A stretch of 64,000 bases of DNA, from contig NC_039361.1 in the NCBI RefSeq assembly GCF_003573695.1, forward strand, positions 97,466,279-97,530,278, written 5' to 3'. Below, piece after piece: positions 1-11,389 of the stretch; the first letter of the stretch is position 1, and each line of letters starts with the position of its first letter. Under the pieces are notes generated by a model. That model saw only the letters and a program-made list of their open reading frames with translations, was not told where the DNA came from and searched no databases. A program made the translations under genes and the position numbers. The stretch is from Papaver somniferum. Lineage: Eukaryota > Streptophyta > Magnoliopsida > Ranunculales > Papaveraceae.

Positions 1-615
1 TCTGATGTTTTGCTTCAGTATTTGTATCTCGTTTCCACTATAAAGTTCAGGAGAGCTTTGATTTACTTGTTGAAGTTGGGTGCAATTCTTCCAGCAGTCG
101 TAGTAGAGCTTCAAGTAGTCGTTTAATAGAACCTGAACTCGAAGAAGTTATGGTGAATTTCCTTTGAATATGGTTATGTGCATGTTAACAAGGTTCTTAG
201 GTCTGAGGGTTGGGATAAATTACTTTGTGAAGTATATAGTGCAACCACCACAATTCGTGATAAGAAGGTTGTCTCTTTTTATAGTCTTGATGTTGTCCAT
301 CAGGTGTTCATGAATTAGATCAGGAAAAGATACAAATTCCATGGTTTCCAAATCCGTCACCAGAAAAACATATGAGACCTCCAAATTGTCTCCCATTGAC
401 CGACAAAAGAACAAGACGACTAGCATGTAAAGGAAGACAAGGGAGACAACTTCCTATTCATGATCTTTCTGATCAAGTTTATCCAACACCAGCCTTTCAA
501 TATCATCTATCCACACCTTTGTTACCTGTGTTTTGGGATCTCTACTCACAACACTTGACTTTGTTTTTCATGGGAATTGCTTGGCGATGGCAAGTGATTG
601 AGTCAGCCTTATCTC
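1..615 (-). pseudogene. Degenerate 3' part of the lysine-rich multi-exon gene
   Basis: This stretch lies downstream, on the minus strand, of the exons at 616-2328. It holds one open segment of 68 codons (426-220) and shorter open pieces separated by stops. I recognise no domain. It may be further exons of the same broken gene or decayed flanking sequence. Its plus-strand frames look like shadows. The gene continues beyond the left edge of the window, so its 3' end cannot be judged. Confidence 0.3.
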
Positions 616-938
616 TTACTTTAAAGTCAGAATATCAGTTCCTCTGTTTCCTTTAACCCCTGGCATCTGAAAATTAACAGCAAGCTCACTAGACGTTGAC
701 TGTATAGACTTGTTTTCAGACACTTTAAATGAATGCTGACTCAAATCATTATATTCATATGATAGAAGGACATCATCTATTAGTTGGTTGCTCTTACCAT
801 CCAAGTATGACATGTTCGCAGCATATAACCATTTATAGAGTTTCCCAAACGGACACACATTCATCATATTAGCTTGCAACTGAGTAAAACCACCTCTTTC
901 CCTTATCTTACCAAACAAGGTACCTACCCTTAGAAAAC
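616..938 (-). pseudogene. Exon of unknown plant gene (GKLYKWLY... segment)
   Basis: The exon begins after an acceptor AG at 940-939. Its phase fits the exon that ends at 1346: one base is carried over, giving Gly. It encodes about 105 residues with the recognisable stretch FGKLYKWLYAANMSYLDGK, then a polar tail, and ends at a stop or at a GTAAG donor near 618. The stretch is more conserved-looking than the lysine-rich exons upstream and may be the functional domain. I cannot assign it to a family. A transposon-associated plant gene, such as one linked to Ulp1-type or Mutator-like elements, is a guess from the exon style and the palindrome arrays around it. Confidence 0.4.
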
Positions 939-1049
939 CTGCTCTATAAGTACCTCATTGAACTGAAGATCTGGGTTTAGGTTTAACTGCATAAACAAAA
1001 GAATAAAAAAAAATCCATTTTACTAAGTTAGAACTGCTATTTTGACTGC

Positions 1050-1250
1050 ATAACCTCTTATGCCTCTTTCTCAGGCATCTGCATAAACTGTTATGCGTAT
1101 TTTTTTACTATGCATAACTTATAATGCACTACTTCTTAAAATGTAATCAGACGGATAAATGAGATATTATGCACAACCAGTTGACAGCATAACATATTAT
1201 GCATAGTTTATAAGAAGGCATAAACTGTTATGCATTTGTTTTATAAAGAA
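1050..1250. repeat. GCATAAC/GTTATGC palindrome array, copy cluster 1
   Basis: At least six imperfect palindromes of the form GCATAAC-NN-GTTATGC occur here, some with GCATAAAC half-sites, spaced roughly 20-50 bp. They lie in the intron between the exons at 938 and 1495. Single copies also occur near 1322 and 1822. The same word recurs at 2070-2180, 9638-9656, 20029-20190 and 21050-21805. Confidence 0.8.
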
Positions 1251-1345
1251 GCATGATGTGTTTTACAAGCTGTTAGCATCTAAACAAGCAGGTAAGTGAT
1301 AAGAGAAGTTTATTATAACTGATGCATAACAGGAATTAAACGCAC

Positions 1346-2328
1346 CTGGTTTATAGATGACACATTGCTGAACAGGTTCCTCTTCTTTACTTTCGGGTCT
1401 TTCACTTTGATTCTTCTTTTTCTTCCTTTTCAGGTCTTCTGATTGTTTGAGTTCACGTCTTTTTCTTTTCTCCAGATTATCAACAGCTTGCTTGACTGAA
1501 ACAGACCAAATCAACATTGAAACAAATCAACCACACCAAAGAAACAATATATCACACAAAAGATACAAGCAATTAATAAGTATGTACACCAAAGAAAAAC
1601 ATATTAAGCATACTAAACAATTAATCTTACCAGTTTCTTTCTCATCATCTGTATTATCATCCTCATTTTCTGTATCATCATCCAAAACTTCCTTTGGTGC
1701 AACTTTCTTTGCTTTTCTTTTTTTTCCTTAGTATCTTTTTCAGTCATAACTCTAGTGTTCGCAATTAATTGCTTCTCATCTACCCGATCAAAATCTAATA
1801 GCAAACAAGAACAAAATCATGCATAACAGAAAAGATCAAGATGTGTAACAGATGGATAAATAAATGTTCAGAAACATGAAAGATGTAGGCAAGTTAAGTT
1901 CTCACCAGCTTTCTTTTTATTCTTTGTTTTCTTCTCTGCTTCAGGCCTAGGTGAACTAGGTGATACCCGATCTTTCAGTCTCTGCGACTTCCTTGATGGG
2001 GTTTCCTCAAGATCTTTTTAACACACAAATAAATAAGTTATTCATATCAGGTTATGAAATAACTTTTGTAAGCATAACATGTCATGCATCTTCATAACAG
2101 GTTATGCACATTTAATTTATGGTGCATAACATGCTATTCAAAAAATTTCCCCTGCATAACTTGGCTTTTTTCTACAGAATCTATTATGCAAACATGAATG
2201 ACAAACATATATGAAGGAATGTAAGTGCATACCAGATACTTTACTTTTCTTCTTAGAAGCGTTGTGTTTTCCGTTGGTTCTTGTCTCCTTTGGTTGCAGG
2301 TCACAATCAGTTTCTCCTTTTTCCTTTT
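1346..2328 (-). pseudogene. Block of four lysine-rich/acidic exons of a broken gene
   Basis: Four exons can be drawn on the minus strand with GT-AG borders: 2328-2233 (96 bp), 2013-1906 (108 bp), 1794-1631 (164 bp) and 1495-1346 (150 bp). All use the same phase (one base carried over), so each would be a removable cassette. The 164-bp exon is one base short of a multiple of three and changes frame inside a lysine-rich run, so it looks mutated. The products are runs of Lys, Glu, Arg and Asp, such as NLEKRKRRELKQSEDLKRKK, resembling disordered nuclear proteins. The introns contain the GCATAAC palindromes. The first exon resembles the exon at 20316-20224. The function is unknown. Confidence 0.45.
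2070..2185. repeat. GCATAAC palindrome array, copy cluster 2
   Basis: Four palindromes or half-palindromes lie in the intron between the exons at 2013 and 2233. The stretch aligns with 20030-20200 on the other side of the two inserted LTR elements, including shared words such as CTACAGAATCT / CTACAAAATCT and AACATGAATGACA. This shows an old duplication of an intron-exon unit in the host locus. Confidence 0.75.
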
Positions 2329-2428
2329 CTAGGTTATCATCATAAGCAGGTAAAAATGATGTTAAAACAGAAGAAGATTAAAATGAGAAAGTAAAACTGG
2401 AAAATGGGTAAGTTAGACAGGGTGTCAT

Positions 2429-3949
2429 TGATAGACACATTTTTGTGTCTAATTTGATCGCAATACTGTATATTGTTGGCACTCGAGTTTGTACTAATTT
2501 TGATGTTTTATATGTTTGTAGGCACCTTTGGAAAATAAACATTTTTGGAAAATTCGGCTCGAAAAGTTGGTTAAAGCTCCCAGGAGGACAAGTGTTATTC
2601 GGACTCTCACTTTGGATAAGGGGCACCCCATGAGGGGCATTTGCTAAAGGGACACCATAACTGGATTAGGGGGAGGTCAGTTTTCTTACCAAATTCAAAA
2701 CATAATTTTGGCAGGAAAACTGGTTATTTCATGCATATTCACTGGATAATTTTGGACTCAAATTTTGGAGCAGATTTGAAGAGATTCAATCGCTAGAAAC
2801 AGCTGGGCTGAACGTGATTAAGCTAAACATGGCTAGTGCAAGTGATTTCACGAAGCAGATTGGGCTGGATAATTTGTTCTCGGCAAAACAGAGCCATGAG
2901 TTATTACGGGTCCTGTTTGGTTCCAATTATGGAAGTTACGTGACCAGATGGGTAAGAAGATATTCTGTTTGATTTGGGTACATCCTATGAAGATTTTGGA
3001 GAGGTTAAAACAAGCCAGCAGACGCGTGCATGGAAAGAAAATTTCTTGGGAATATTTTCATTCACTGCCGAGTAATGGGAAGATTTTTTGGATTAATGAG
3101 AAGTTATTCTTGGTCCAAAGGTGTATAAATATAACTCTTGGGTTAGCATAGAGGGGATGGAGAGTTTGGGAGAAGTATAGAGCATTAACAGAGCGAGAAA
3201 ATCAAGTTACAGGAAAGTTTCTGCTGCTGCTGCTGCCATTGAAGAACACGAAGAACGGACAGACCAGGGCAGTCGTTCTTCAACAGTGATAACGACTAAC
3301 ACGTGAGGGTCTTAGAATTACCGTCAGCAGCAGTTTATTTCTATCGTTTCTGTAACAGTGTTCTGCAACAATTATAAGTGTTGCAAACACCCGATTTACT
3401 CAATTATTTTCCTTTTCAACATTTGTAAAACACTTGTGAGCATCAATGAAATATTTTGAGAGGTTTTCCAACATGATGAGCGGCTAAAATACCTGGTGAC
3501 TGAGGCGACGGATGAGCTATTCACTCATGTTTGACTGGTAAATTCTTTTTATAATTTCTTAATTATTTATTTTATTTAATTTACTTGGATCAATAAAAAA
3601 AAGAGATAAAAATGGTTTTCTTAATTAGTTGTGAATCAGTTTGATGTTTTATGCTTAGAATTAATTCTTTGATAAATCATGCTTAAGGATTACAATTTAA
3701 TATTTGGACACCTTATAGATTAATAAGTGATTTAATGGAAAAAGAGCTAGATAATAATTATGAAATATTTTTGTAACCAATCAACTTGAAGTAATAGTGA
3801 ATCCGGAGCCTTAGTGCATTTTAAATATTGACATAACTCTTTGAAAATTAATTTGCTTTATTTTTATTAAATCTAAAAATTATTTCCTTCATAAATCTGA
3901 AACGAATCTTTTTACCACTATCACTACAACAACTTTTGAAAAATAATCA
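2429..3949 (+). repeat. Element 1, 5' LTR
   Basis: TG...CA ends; 1521 bp. It contains a plausible TATA box in GTGTATAAATATAAC near 3122-3136 and a polyadenylation-like region downstream. It is nearly identical to the copy at 8113-9631. Confidence 0.93.
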
Positions 3950-3952
3950 AAT

Positions 3953-3971
3953 TGGCGCCGCCGACGCGGAT
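3953..3971 (+). other. Element 1 primer-binding site, tRNA-Asp-like
   Basis: Three bases after the LTR comes TGGCGCCGCCGACGCGGAT. The complement of the plant tRNA-Asp(GUC) 3' end reads TGGCGCCGTTGCCGGGGAT, so 15 of 19 positions agree and the first eight are perfect. Use of tRNA-Asp is known for some Ty3/gypsy elements, including Athila. Confidence 0.6.
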
Positions 3972-5039
3972 TTGTGCTTAGGTAGAATTTTTAGGTTTTT
4001 ATTATTTTTTATTATTCCATTTGTTATTTTTACGTCTCTTTGGTTGTGTCTTTGTATTACAAGTTTGAAGTTGGATACTAAAGACCTTGGAATCAAAGCT
4101 TAAAGCTAAAAGAGAAGGAAAAAAGACAAAGCAAAAAAATAAAGAAAAAAGAGAGAAAAAAAAAAGAGAGAGAGTTAATTAAATTTATTTTTTAAGAGAC
4201 TTTCCATTTATTTTTTTGTAATAATTATTATTATTTTTGTATTTCTTTTCATTGGACTGGACTTTGGACAATTTATTTTAATTTTAAACCCTACGGAAGG
4301 GTTATATAAAAACAAAATAAATTAAATATAAAATGTTTGCAGGGAAGGACGACGATTACAATATCGTCTCGGCCCCTCGGGTTCGCACACTGACACCGGA
4401 GTCAGTGGCCCGAGTCGACTACAGCGGTTCTTCTCCCGTCTGGTACGGGAGGTAAACTTCTAAACACCCGCGAATCTCCTGTCAGCGGGTTTACTATCTG
4501 CCTTAAGGTGATTATATGTTGAGGACTGAACCGGATGCTTTAATTTCCTAGTAAAGGGCAAGAACTGGCCATATAAGATAAGGGTTCGGATTTCATCACC
4601 GTTCCCTTCTTGCCCGCCGTAGGTAAACGAAACCTAACGCGAACCCAAGCTTAAAATCTGATTAGAACGAGACCAATAGGGTAACGAGCTTGGTAGGAAA
4701 ATCTTTCGAAAAATATTGGTTACTCTTTTAAGCATACTTCAAAGTTCTTGATGGTTTCTGTAAGTTGAATGCTTGACTGCGCCGCCTTGTGATAGCGGTG
4801 AGGCCTTGAGTATCAAAGCTCCACTGAGCTTCCCTCGCCTCGATTCAACTTACATTAGCTCGGATTGATTCCATAGGGGTGTGCTCAAATTGTAACGAAT
4901 TCCTTTTCGAAGGAATAGAAGCTGGTCTAGAAAACAATCTAAGTGGAGCCATCATGCTTTTTGTTTGCTAGATTCTATAGGTTTGATTTGGTCGAGTCAG
5001 CCTTGTTTGTGATTGTGTAGAATTCCCTTGCAATTAAGA
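3972..5039 (+). other. Element 1 leader, no gene seen
   Basis: This is an untranslated leader of about 1 kb. It includes a purine-only stretch at about 4126-4173 (A- and GA-rich), then a higher-GC part at 4340-4900. I see no long reading frame with recognisable content. Confidence 0.6.
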
Positions 5040-5903
5040 ATGTCGAACTGGTATGATAGAAGCCAATACAATGAGTATCGATCTGAATTTGAATATGGAC
5101 ATCATCATTTTTATGACCATGGTGGGAATAGTAGTTCGGAACGCCAACCTTTTCAAGGTTATGGTGCATACCATGGTGAGCCCAATTACTATCCACACGC
5201 GAATTGGTCTTACGAGCAAGAAAATCAGGAACACTGTAGTACTGGTTACTCGTTTTTGGAAACTAGTCCTGATTATGATATTTCTGAACCTGTTCCATCT
5301 CTAGAAGAGACCCAACAACGGATTGAAAGGACGTATAAACGTTTAGTTGCAATGAATAGTTCAAAAGAAGAGTGTACACGATATTCTGAGATGATAAACG
5401 AGAGTGGTAAACGTATAAGTGTTATGCTCAGTGAAATTCAGGCACGTCTAGAGGCAGAAAATGAACAGTTGGCTAATGCTGCTCGAAATAATCTAAATTT
5501 CCAAAATAGGGTTTCTAATTATACCCTTGATATCAATAGTGAATATTTGCCTAATTTAGAGGACGAGGCTAGAATAAAAGACACTACTTATTTAGATAAG
5601 GTTCAATCATCTTTGTACTATTATGATGATGAGGATAGTAGTAATGAAGAATCTGAAATATGTAGGCATAGTGATCAAGAATCTATTAATCCAATTGAGC
5701 TTTATAATGATTATATTATTTCTAGTTCAAATCCAAATAATTTTTATGATTATTCACCTATTCAAAAGGACGAGGATTTGATTAGGGATACCACCGTTTT
5801 AGACGATGTAGTTTTTCCTTTTGATTACGAAGCCGATAGTGGTTTAGAGGAACGAGTTTATTCCGAAAATGCTGTTTTAGAGTCTAGCGACTTAGAAAAA
5901 TAG
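5040..5903 (+). CDS. Element 1 ORF1, unknown, possible gag replacement
   Basis: An ATG at 5040 opens 287 codons. The N-terminal ~90 residues are rich in Tyr, His, Asn and Gln. A predicted helical, coiled-coil-like segment follows (around PSLEETQQRIERTYKRLVAM to about residue 155), then a strongly acidic C-terminal half with DDEDSSNEE-type runs. There is no zinc knuckle, protease or RT motif. The frame stops at TAG 5901-5903, just after a run of five A, while the neighbouring frame is open straight into ORF2. ORF1 and ORF2 therefore probably derive from one longer frame broken by a one-base shift. The position after the primer site suggests a gag-like or packaging role, but this is inference. 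Confidence 0.6.
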   Translation: MSNWYDRSQYNEYRSEFEYGHHHFYDHGGNSSSERQPFQGYGAYHGEPNYYPHANWSYEQENQEHCSTGYSFLETSPDYDISEPVPSLEETQQRIERTYKRLVAMNSSKEECTRYSEMINESGKRISVMLSEIQARLEAENEQLANAARNNLNFQNRVSNYTLDINSEYLPNLEDEARIKDTTYLDKVQSSLYYYDDEDSSNEESEICRHSDQESINPIELYNDYIISSSNPNNFYDYSPIQKDEDLIRDTTVLDDVVFPFDYEADSGLEERVYSENAVLESSDLEK

Positions 5904-5932
5904 TATTAGATGAAGAAGATATACCCGTAGAG

Positions 5933-6739
5933 ATGAGTAAAGATGCACTACCTGATAATAAATTAGAAGAATCAATTGACCATTTTCAAGAATCTAATGA
6001 TCCAGAAATTAGGGAGATTGTAACTAGTCTATCTAGAGATACCCGAAAATCTAAGTTTGGGGGTGATTATCATTCTCCTTGTGCCTTACCTTTAACTCTC
6101 AGAAAGTCCCTTCACTTAGGACTTGATATCTCTGCCTCGACAATTTTACACGATTACCTTTATACTCGTTTTCCCGAACCTAATGATGTCCAGGAAGAAG
6201 TTCAGTCGTTAGAAACCCATCCTCTGGTTGATGTGGTTTGCCCAGGCTATGATCCCCAGATTGACTTTGTTTTCCCACCAAATAGTTTTCTTCCAACTGT
6301 GGGAACGTTTATATGTCGAATATTAAGTTGTGAGACTAAACCTAAATGCTTTAGGAAATTAGAATCGACACATTTGCTTAAGAATGACCACTACTCTCAT
6401 TGTGGTCAATTATGTAAGTCAAATCTTATTGACTTAGAGGATACTCAGTTATTTAGGTTATTATTGTGCGCTTCTAAAATCATATTTGAGTTTTTCCAGA
6501 CTCTAGGACCTAATGATTCAGATCCCACCTATGAAGAAACGCAGCCAATGAAAATTTTCTATTTAGACCCTTTCATAGAACCTGAACCACAATTAGATAT
6601 AAATTTCTTAATCAGGAAACTAAGTAAGGGAATGCTAGTCTTGTTCACTTTCTTAGTTCATTGCAGTTTCCTTTGGTCAGCTCTATTTAGTTTTGAAGAC
6701 CCAGAGTTATTTCGACTGTTACTTTATGGTTCGAGTTGA
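5933..6739 (+). CDS. Element 1 ORF2, unknown, probably continuous with ORF1
   Basis: The frame is open from about 5894 and has an ATG at 5933; it runs 268 codons from there. It begins with an acidic stretch like the ORF1 tail. It continues with a more hydrophobic, cysteine-containing region and ends with a leucine/phenylalanine-rich C-terminus around FTFLVHCSFLWSALFSF that could be a membrane-like segment. No known domain is recognised and no pol motif is present. The acidic motif style (RDTTVLDD, DTTYLDK, EEDIPVE) is shared with ORF1, which supports a single ancestral product. A frameshift or a programmed shift near 5896-5900 cannot be told apart from this sequence. Confidence 0.55.
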   Translation: MSKDALPDNKLEESIDHFQESNDPEIREIVTSLSRDTRKSKFGGDYHSPCALPLTLRKSLHLGLDISASTILHDYLYTRFPEPNDVQEEVQSLETHPLVDVVCPGYDPQIDFVFPPNSFLPTVGTFICRILSCETKPKCFRKLESTHLLKNDHYSHCGQLCKSNLIDLEDTQLFRLLLCASKIIFEFFQTLGPNDSDPTYEETQPMKIFYLDPFIEPEPQLDINFLIRKLSKGMLVLFTFLVHCSFLWSALFSFEDPELFRLLLYGSS

Positions 6740-8089
6740 CTAATCCTTTCCTAAGTATGGCTGAAGACTTTAAACTTAGCACTTCTTGGGAGGTATCCCA
6801 TGCTCAGGAAACACGGTAATATCTTTCCTTAACTCTTTCGCTTCAAATGGTAACAGTTTCTCCTTGTTCATGCTTTTAGTTTCATCTTTAGAACATTGAG
6901 GACAATGTTAGATTTAAGTCTGGGGATATGGGAAAATCTTTTAGTTGCAATAAATAAATACGCTCCAGAGCCTAGAGATTTATGCGTATTCAGGATGGCA
7001 CTAACTAATCTAAGTGGATGGAAGCATCTTGGTTGTAGGAGTTGAGGAACCAATCTGATTAGATGGAAACATCTATAGAGTCTATTCATAAAAGCACAGA
7101 GCTCAGGTGTTAGCAATAACATGATAGTTGCACCATATCTCGTTGAGTCCTTTTCATTTCTTTTTTTTTTTGAATTTTTTTTTTCTTTTTAAACTATGTT
7201 TCTCTAAGTGATTAGGTGGGGCACACGATTCAAGTTGTTACCACTGCTAGGGTGAATTAGAGTGACTGAGTTACTAAAAAAAAAAAAAAAAATGAGAGAC
7301 CGAACCGGTTAGACCAATCGGAATAAGTATTAACACTTGGATAGCAATATGCGTGTGTTCTCCCTGTTTTCGTCGCCTAAGCAAGCGTGGAATGCAGGAC
7401 CCGTGGGAACTATCGTGTAATCTGCTGACAAGAAGCATGCGCTTGGATCAAAAAGATCTATTCATGCCGTTAAAAAAAAAAAGTGGTTGTTTTTCTGTGT
7501 AGTCAACTGTTGGTTCCCTTGTATTTGCCAGTTTGTTGATCTAGATTTAAGTTATTGACCACTGGTTCCATTGTATATGCCAGTTGTGTTGATATTAGTC
7601 AGACCGGTATCTCAGTCCATTAGGATAGGTTCATTCTGGCAGTGGCCTTCAGACAGATATGTGAAACATCGATCATTTGGTTAACATCAAAACCATCTAC
7701 ATTTTTCTATTTACATCTCTTTTTTCTATCCATATGATTAGTTTGACTCCGAATATGATGTCCATAGTGAAACTATCTGAGTAGAGCTCTGTCACTTTAT
7801 ATGAATTTTAGTATGCTTGAGTGTAAACTCGTGTACAACAATTGGAATTTCGCATCAGGGTACTTCCTCCTGTAGTCAGTGATTGTAAGCCAACCAAGGA
7901 GATTCTTTAGTGCCTTTCAAGGTTCGACATAGATAACTAGGGTCTGGAGTAATGGTTTTGTGGGTACACCTCTGGTAAACCCTCCGGAGACAACACTCCG
8001 CCACTAGAGCCACCTAGTGGTTTAACGGCTTGCTGCACGTGCTAAGTGTAGTCATTTTACTTTCTAGATTAGATTTGCTCGAGGACTAG
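6740..8089 (+). other. Element 1 3' untranslated region, no gene seen
   Basis: There is no supported gene. A segment around 6895-6930 has ACATTGAGGACAATGT followed by TTTAAGTCTGGGGATATG, wording I know from 3' regions of plant gypsy-type and non-autonomous LTR elements. Poly-T (7160-7190) and poly-A (about 7276-7292, 7473-7480) runs occur. Confidence 0.5.
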
Positions 8090-8112
8090 CAAATAATAAG
8101 TTTGGGGGTATT
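8090..8112 (+). other. Element 1 polypurine tract
   Basis: AATAATAAGTTTGGGGGTATT lies immediately before the 3' LTR, the usual place for plus-strand priming. It fixes the element on the plus strand. Confidence 0.75.
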
Positions 8113-9631
8113 TGATAGACACATTTTTGTGTCTAATTTGATCTCAATACTGTATATTGTTGGCACTCGAGTTTGTACTAATTTTGGTGTTTTATATGTT
8201 TGTAGGCACCTTTGGAAAATAAACATTTTTGGAAAATTCGGCTCGAAAAGTTGGTAAAAGCTCCCAGGAAGGCAAGTGTTATTCGGACTCTCACTTTGGA
8301 TAAGGGGCACCCCATGAGGGGCATTTGCTAAAGGGACACCATAACTGGATTAGGGGGAGGTCAGTTTTCTTACCAAATTCAAAACATAATTTTGGCAGGA
8401 AAACTGGTTATTTCATGCATATTCACTGGATAATTTTGGACTCAAATTTTGGAGCAGATTTGAAGAGATTCAATCGCTAGAAACAGCTGGGATGAACGTG
8501 ATTAAGCTAAACATGGATAGTGCAAGTGATTTCACAAGCAGATTGGACTGGATAATTTGTTCTCGGGAAAACAGAGCCATGAGTTATTACGGGTCCTGTT
8601 TGGTTCCAATTATGGAAGTTATGTGACCAGATGGGTAAGAAGATATTCTGTTTGATTTGGGTACATCCTATGAAGATTTTGGAGAGGTTAAAACAAGCCA
8701 GCAGACGCGTGCATGGAAAGAAAATTTCTTGGGAATATTTTCATTCACTGCCGAGTAATGGGAAGATTTTTTGGATTAATGAGAAGTTATTCTTGGTCCA
8801 AAGGTGTATAAATATAACTCTTGGGTTAGCATAGAGGGGATGGAGAGTTTGGGAGAAGTATAGAGCATTAACAGAGCGAGAACATCAAGTTACAGGAAAG
8901 TTTCTGCTGCTGCTGCTGCCATTGAAGAACACGAAGAACGGACAGACCAGGGAAGTCGTTCTTCAACAGTGATAACGACTAACACGTGAGGGTCTTAGAA
9001 TTACCATCAGCAGCAGTTTATTTCTATCGTTTCTGTAACAGTGTTCTGCAACAATTATAAGTGTTGCAAACACCCGATTTACTCAATTATTTTCCTTTTC
9101 ATCATTTGTAAAACACTTGTGAGCATCAATGAAATATTTTGAGAGGTTTTCCAACATGATGAGCGGCTAAAATACCTGGTGACTGAGGCGACGGATGAGC
9201 TATTCACTCATGTTTGATTGGTAAATTCTTTTTTTAATTTCTTAATTATTTATTTTATTTAATTCACTTGGATCAATAAAAAAAGACATAAAAATGGTTT
9301 TCTTAATTAGTTGTGAATCAGTTTGATGTTTTATGCTTAGAATTACTTCTTTGATAAATCATGCTTAAGGATTACAATTTAATATTTGGACACCTTATAG
9401 ATTAATAAGTGATTTAATGGAAAAAGAGCTAGATAATAATTATGAAATATTTTTGTAACCAATCAACTTGAAGTAATAGTGAATCCGGAGCCTTAGTCCA
9501 TTTTAAATCTTGACATCACTCTTTGAAAATTAATTTGCTTTGTTTTTATTAAATCTAAAAATTATTTCCTTCATAAATCTGAAACGAATATTTTTACCAC
9601 TATCACTACAACAACTTTTGAAAAATAATCA
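8113..9631 (+). repeat. Element 1, 3' LTR
   Basis: 1519 bp, the partner of 2429-3949. It is followed by the target duplication GTCAT and then by host GCATAAC palindrome sequence at 9638-9656. Confidence 0.93.
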
Positions 9632-10430
9632 GTCATGCATCTGCATAACAGGTTATGCACATTTTTTTACATTGTTGTTTGTGGGTGAAAACGGTTTCTG
9701 CTGGTTTTGGTAAATTCGTGTGTGTGGATGAGAAACGAGTCTAGACACTAAATAATGTACTGCACGGGAGTACTTTTGATTCGAGAAATCAATCTGTACA
9801 ACCCTGGCCTAAACCAAGAAACGGCCGTTCCAGGCTTGCTTCGGTCACAAAGTGAAGGAGAAGGGTTGGTCTTAGGGAGGAAAGCGAATAAAGTGTTGAG
9901 ACCATAATAGTTGATTCTGAAGGTGTGGTTGTTTACGACTTGTATCAGAAAGTAGAAATGGATAGCAGAATGGAAAGCTACCAGGTGATTTCAAGTGATT
10001 TCTGGATACTGTGTTGTTATCTGACCAAAACCTGTTGTTTGGTAGAAATGGGTGAAACCTATTTATACAAGTCGTAGTAAAACGTACACTGGTCTCGTAT
10101 AAAGTGGAAACAATTGAGTATTGGAAGATTGGAGTAACGTGTAACGTCATAATTTATGCTTCCATGATGAAGGAAACGTTTACACCATTACTTCTTTCCA
10201 TTACTAACGACCTTTCTTCATGACATTTTCTTGTAACAGGCGTATTGCACGCCGCACGCTGTAAACCGCCAGACCAATACCCTGATGAGTATCCCCCCAG
10301 TGTGTGACATGTTTGATGTCTCGAGTGTTTTCGTGGAAAACATGTAGCACTTTGCTACGTGTGGCAAGTTAAAATCAAGAGGCTTTCCACGGGAAAATAG
10401 CACGCGATGCTATTAGGCTTGTCTTGGCTA

Positions 10431-11265
10431 GTCGCCTGAAACTTACTACAAGCCTGCCGGCTCGGTGGTGAACTTTGATGGCTGAGATTGCATCTCATGA
10501 TGAAGGGTAGCCGTTGATTATGACTACCTTCTGTTGGCGCCTGATAATGGCGCAATGGCACCTTTGGTGCATGCCAGCGGCATTGCAGCATGGCTGGTAT
10601 GGCTCGTGCATGTCAGTGGAACGGTGGTGCAAGTGGTGCCTGACGTAGCCATGACCACTAGATTTAGGCGGCGGGTCGCCTAAAAGTTGCCACAAGTCTG
10701 GCAATTTGGTGGAAAACTTGGATGGCTGAGATCACATCTCATTAGGAAGGGTATTCGTTGATTATGTCTACCTTCTGTTGGCGCCTGGTAATGGCGCAAT
10801 GGCACCTTTGGTGCATGCCAGCGGCGTTGCAGTATGGTTGCCATGGCTCTGCATGTCAGTGGAACGGTGGTGCAAGTGGCGCCTGACGTAGCCATGGCCA
10901 CTAGATTTAGGCGGCGGGTTGACAGAAACTTTCCACCAGTCTGTACGTTCGGTGGCAAACTTGGATGGATCAGATCATATCTCATGAGGAAGGGTAGACG
11001 TTGATTATGGCTACCTTTCGTTGGCTCCTGGTAATGGCGCAATGGAACCTTTGGTGCATGCAAGCGGCATTGCAACATGGTTGTCATGGCTCGTGCATGT
11101 CAGTGGCACGGTGGTGCAAGTGGCGCCTAGCGTATCCATGGACACTAGATTTAGGTGGCGGGTTGCCTGAAAGTTTCCAAAAGTCTGTCGGTTCGGTGGC
11201 AAACTTGGATGGCTGAGATTGTAATTCAGGAGAGAGAGTGGCCGTTGATTATGGACACATTCTGT
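10431..11265. repeat. 244-bp tandem repeat, four copies
   Basis: Units start at about 10431, 10675, 10918 and 11162. Each opens with a form of GTCGCCTGAAA and carries GGCGCAATGGCACCTTTGG and GCGTAGCCATGGCCACTAG. The matching array in the other LTR has only three units, the last shortened. Confidence 0.85.
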
Positions 11266-11389
11266 TGGCACCTGTTAGTGGCATAATGGCATAGCCGCGG
11301 CATAGCGGCATGCGCCTACGACATGGTGGCATAGCAGCGTTTATGGCGTTGTGGCATGGCCACGCCTATGGCGTTGTGAACAAAATTAG

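Larger units (their letters stand above)
2429..9631 (+). mobile_element. Element 1: non-autonomous LTR retrotransposon without pol
   Basis: Two near-identical direct repeats of about 1.52 kb (2429-3949 and 8113-9631) both begin TGATAGACAC and end AAATAATCA. The 5-bp target duplication GTCAT lies exactly outside (2424-2428 and 9632-9636). A tRNA-Asp-like primer site follows the left LTR and a polypurine tract, AAGTTTGGGGGTATT, precedes the right LTR. The 4.2-kb interior has two reading frames (5040-6739) but no protease, reverse transcriptase, RNase H or integrase motif. It therefore resembles a large retrotransposon derivative mobilised in trans. By hand the LTRs differ at about 26 positions, roughly 1.7 percent, so insertion is recent. 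The leader 3972-5039 and the trailing part 6740-8089 hold no gene I can support. Confidence 0.93.

Noticed and set aside
10218..11271. Several overlapping long frames on the minus strand in the element 2 LTR
   Set aside because: They follow the 244-bp repeat, recur in the other LTR and have no domain; GC-rich repeats give open frames by chance.
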